This document shows, piece after piece, positions 6,577 through 7,280 of a stretch of 7,280 nt of DNA. Source of the stretch: Bacillota bacterium (GTDB taxonomy: Bacteria > Bacillota > Bacilli > Tumebacillales > Effusibacillaceae). The notes beneath the pieces are model-generated. The model saw only the letters and a list, made by a program, of their open reading frames with translations, did no database searches and had not been told where the DNA came from. The position numbers and the translations under genes are program-made. Location: positions 1 through 7,280 of the forward strand of contig JAGVBM010000193.1 of NCBI GenBank assembly GCA_020059765.1. Reading direction: 5' to 3'. Every line of letters starts with the position of its first letter. Position 1 is the first letter of the stretch.

Positions 6577-6613
6577 TAGACCACCTTTGCTTACGCAAGC
6601 AGGTGGTCTATTA
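6574..6613. terminator. Bidirectional hairpin between converging genes, containing both stop codons
   Basis: A perfect 13-base inverted repeat (6574-6586 and 6601-6613) encloses a smaller inner pairing (TTGC/GCAA around TTAC). The outer TAA on the plus strand is the stop of the FtsA-like gene, and the mirrored TAA on the minus strand is the stop of the VOC gene. No T-run follows on either strand, so it is not a classic intrinsic terminator, but the stem is strong and well placed to end or protect both transcripts. Confidence 0.65.
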
Positions 6614-7063
6614 GGGAGCCACCAACTCAACCTTGATTCGATCGGGGTCTTCAAAATACAAAGCGTAAACGTCCTTTCCCCCGGCATGCGGATGTTTGTC
6701 GGGATATAAAAGAGATACGCCTCGTAACCGCAAGCGTTCAGTCAATTCATCAACCTGCTGACGGGATTTTGCATGGAATGCCAAATGATTCAGGCCGACT
6801 CGGCACCTGTGGTAGGAAACGTCCATGAATTTCTCTTTCGCCTGGATAAATACCAGATAGGTATGCCCAAGTTTCCAACTGATCCCTTCTTCCCATTTTT
6901 GAAACGGTTCATAACCCAGTTCACCAAGAAACCATCCCCAGAAATCTGAGGAAGAACTCAAGTTGGAAACGTATATCTCAATGTGGTGAATCAGTCCTGA
7001 TACATCTTCACTCAAGAGTAGCCCCCCAATTTTTTCGTTCTCCGCAATCATCCTAAGATTCAA
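6611..7063 (-). CDS. VOC superfamily (glyoxalase / bleomycin-resistance fold) protein
   Basis: Two beta-alpha-beta-beta-beta modules are visible: HHIEIYVSNLSSSSDFWGWF begins the first, and LNHLAFHAKSRQQVDELTER begins the second. The protein ends YFEDPDRIKVELVAP, the typical VOC finish. Candidate metal ligands are H27, H93 and E146 (numbered from the longest start), so metal binding is plausible. Such proteins include glyoxalases, dioxygenases, thiol-transferases and antibiotic-binding proteins; the sequence does not choose between them. Length is up to 150 residues, one VOC pair. The start is uncertain. TTG at 7063 overlaps the upstream stop as TTGA, suggesting translational coupling but with no clear ribosome site. 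ATG at 7051 or TTG at 7015 (after a GGGGGG run) are alternatives; the family usually begins just before HHIEI. It lies directly downstream of the MFS transporter on the minus strand. Confidence 0.85.
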   Translation of the reverse strand: MNLRMIAENEKIGGLLLSEDVSGLIHHIEIYVSNLSSSSDFWGWFLGELGYEPFQKWEEGISWKLGHTYLVFIQAKEKFMDVSYHRCRVGLNHLAFHAKSRQQVDELTERLRLRGVSLLYPDKHPHAGGKDVYALYFEDPDRIKVELVAP

Positions 7064-7280
7064 AGTTCATGCGAGGCATGGGATGAATCGAAGCGGGAAA
7101 AAGAGGTTTTCGGCATCGCCAACATCGCCAGCAACGCTGACACTCCATACAATACCCCCGCGATCAGATAGACGTTCCGTACCCCCAACCAGTCGGTTAA
7201 AGCGGCCATCAGCAAGACCGAAATGCCAAATGTCGCAAATTGAACCCGGCCATCCCCGATGAGCCAATCATCACAGAACG
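7060..7280 (-). CDS. MFS transporter, C-terminal end (partial)
   Basis: Read leftward from the right edge, the frame (codons from 7278) gives 72 residues with no internal stop, ending at TGA 7062-7060. It contains two hydrophobic segments (about residues 12-28, QFATFGISVLLMAALTD, and 35-55, NVYLIAGVLYGVSALLAMLAM) joined by the loop TDWLGVRN. This is the usual pattern of the last two helices of a major facilitator exporter: 'GRV...', then a D-x-x-G-x-R loop, then 'YLIAGVLY'. A short polar tail (SFSRFDSSHASHEL) follows. The N-terminal and central parts lie outside the window, so substrate cannot be judged; drug or siderophore exporters share this tail. The stop overlaps a TTG of the next gene by four bases, implying an operon with the VOC protein. 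Confidence 0.75.
   Translation of the reverse strand, partial: FCDDWLIGDGRVQFATFGISVLLMAALTDWLGVRNVYLIAGVLYGVSALLAMLAMPKTSFSRFDSSHASHEL

Noticed and set aside
7067..7267. Minus-strand 66-codon frame starting with ATG near the right edge
   Set aside because: It overlaps the open MFS tail in another frame; the tail has membrane helices and a recognisable exporter pattern while this frame does not.
1..7280. CRISPR arrays, tRNA/rRNA genes, insertion sequences and prophage genes
   Set aside because: No regularly spaced repeats, clover-leaf or rRNA-like sequence, transposase or integrase motifs were found on either strand.

Overview
The window looks like chromosomal DNA of a Bacillota (Firmicutes) organism, probably a moderately GC-rich member of the Bacillales. 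The evidence is the strong AGGAGG-type ribosome binding sites, a DAHP synthase carrying an N-terminal AroQ-type chorismate mutase as in Bacillus AroA, and the HisC and threonine-deaminase types. The family cannot be fixed from this sequence. Most of the window is well above 50% GC; the first ~197 bases are AT-rich (about 33% GC by hand count).

Left edge (1-197): a leftward gene begins at position 20 with a perfect AGGAGG site and runs out of the window. Upstream of it lie a perfect 16-bp palindrome and a short rightward remnant of a MarR-type regulator. The remnant keeps only part of the recognition helix, the wing and the following helix.

Minus-strand block (198-3025): an unrecognised ~125-aa membrane protein with about four membrane segments, a strong hairpin terminator at 669-693, then aroF/aroA (chorismate mutase-DAHP synthase) preceded by hisC (histidinol-phosphate/aromatic aminotransferase). 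HisC and the DAHP synthase form a leftward operon that plausibly links the first step of the shikimate pathway with an aminotransferase acting in histidine, and possibly phenylalanine/tyrosine, synthesis.

Plus-strand block (3157-6576): divergent from hisC across a 131-bp promoter region. It holds a medium-form threonine ammonia-lyase with a C-terminal ACT domain (ilvA) and, 48 bases later, a 721-residue FtsA/PilM-like actin-fold ATPase. The second half of that ATPase is a string of degenerate ~63-residue 'VNG...GD' repeats. It is the most unusual gene here.

Right edge (6574-7280): a perfect 13-bp inverted repeat, whose outer three bases on each strand are the stop codons of the two converging genes, separates the ATPase from a leftward pair. 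The pair is the C-terminus of an MFS transporter (cut by the window edge) overlapping by four bases (TTGA) with a VOC/glyoxalase-fold protein.

The window is mostly amino-acid biosynthesis housekeeping. The items worth a second look are the repeat-bearing FtsA-like protein, the MarR remnant with its palindrome, the stop-codon hairpin and the MFS-VOC pair.
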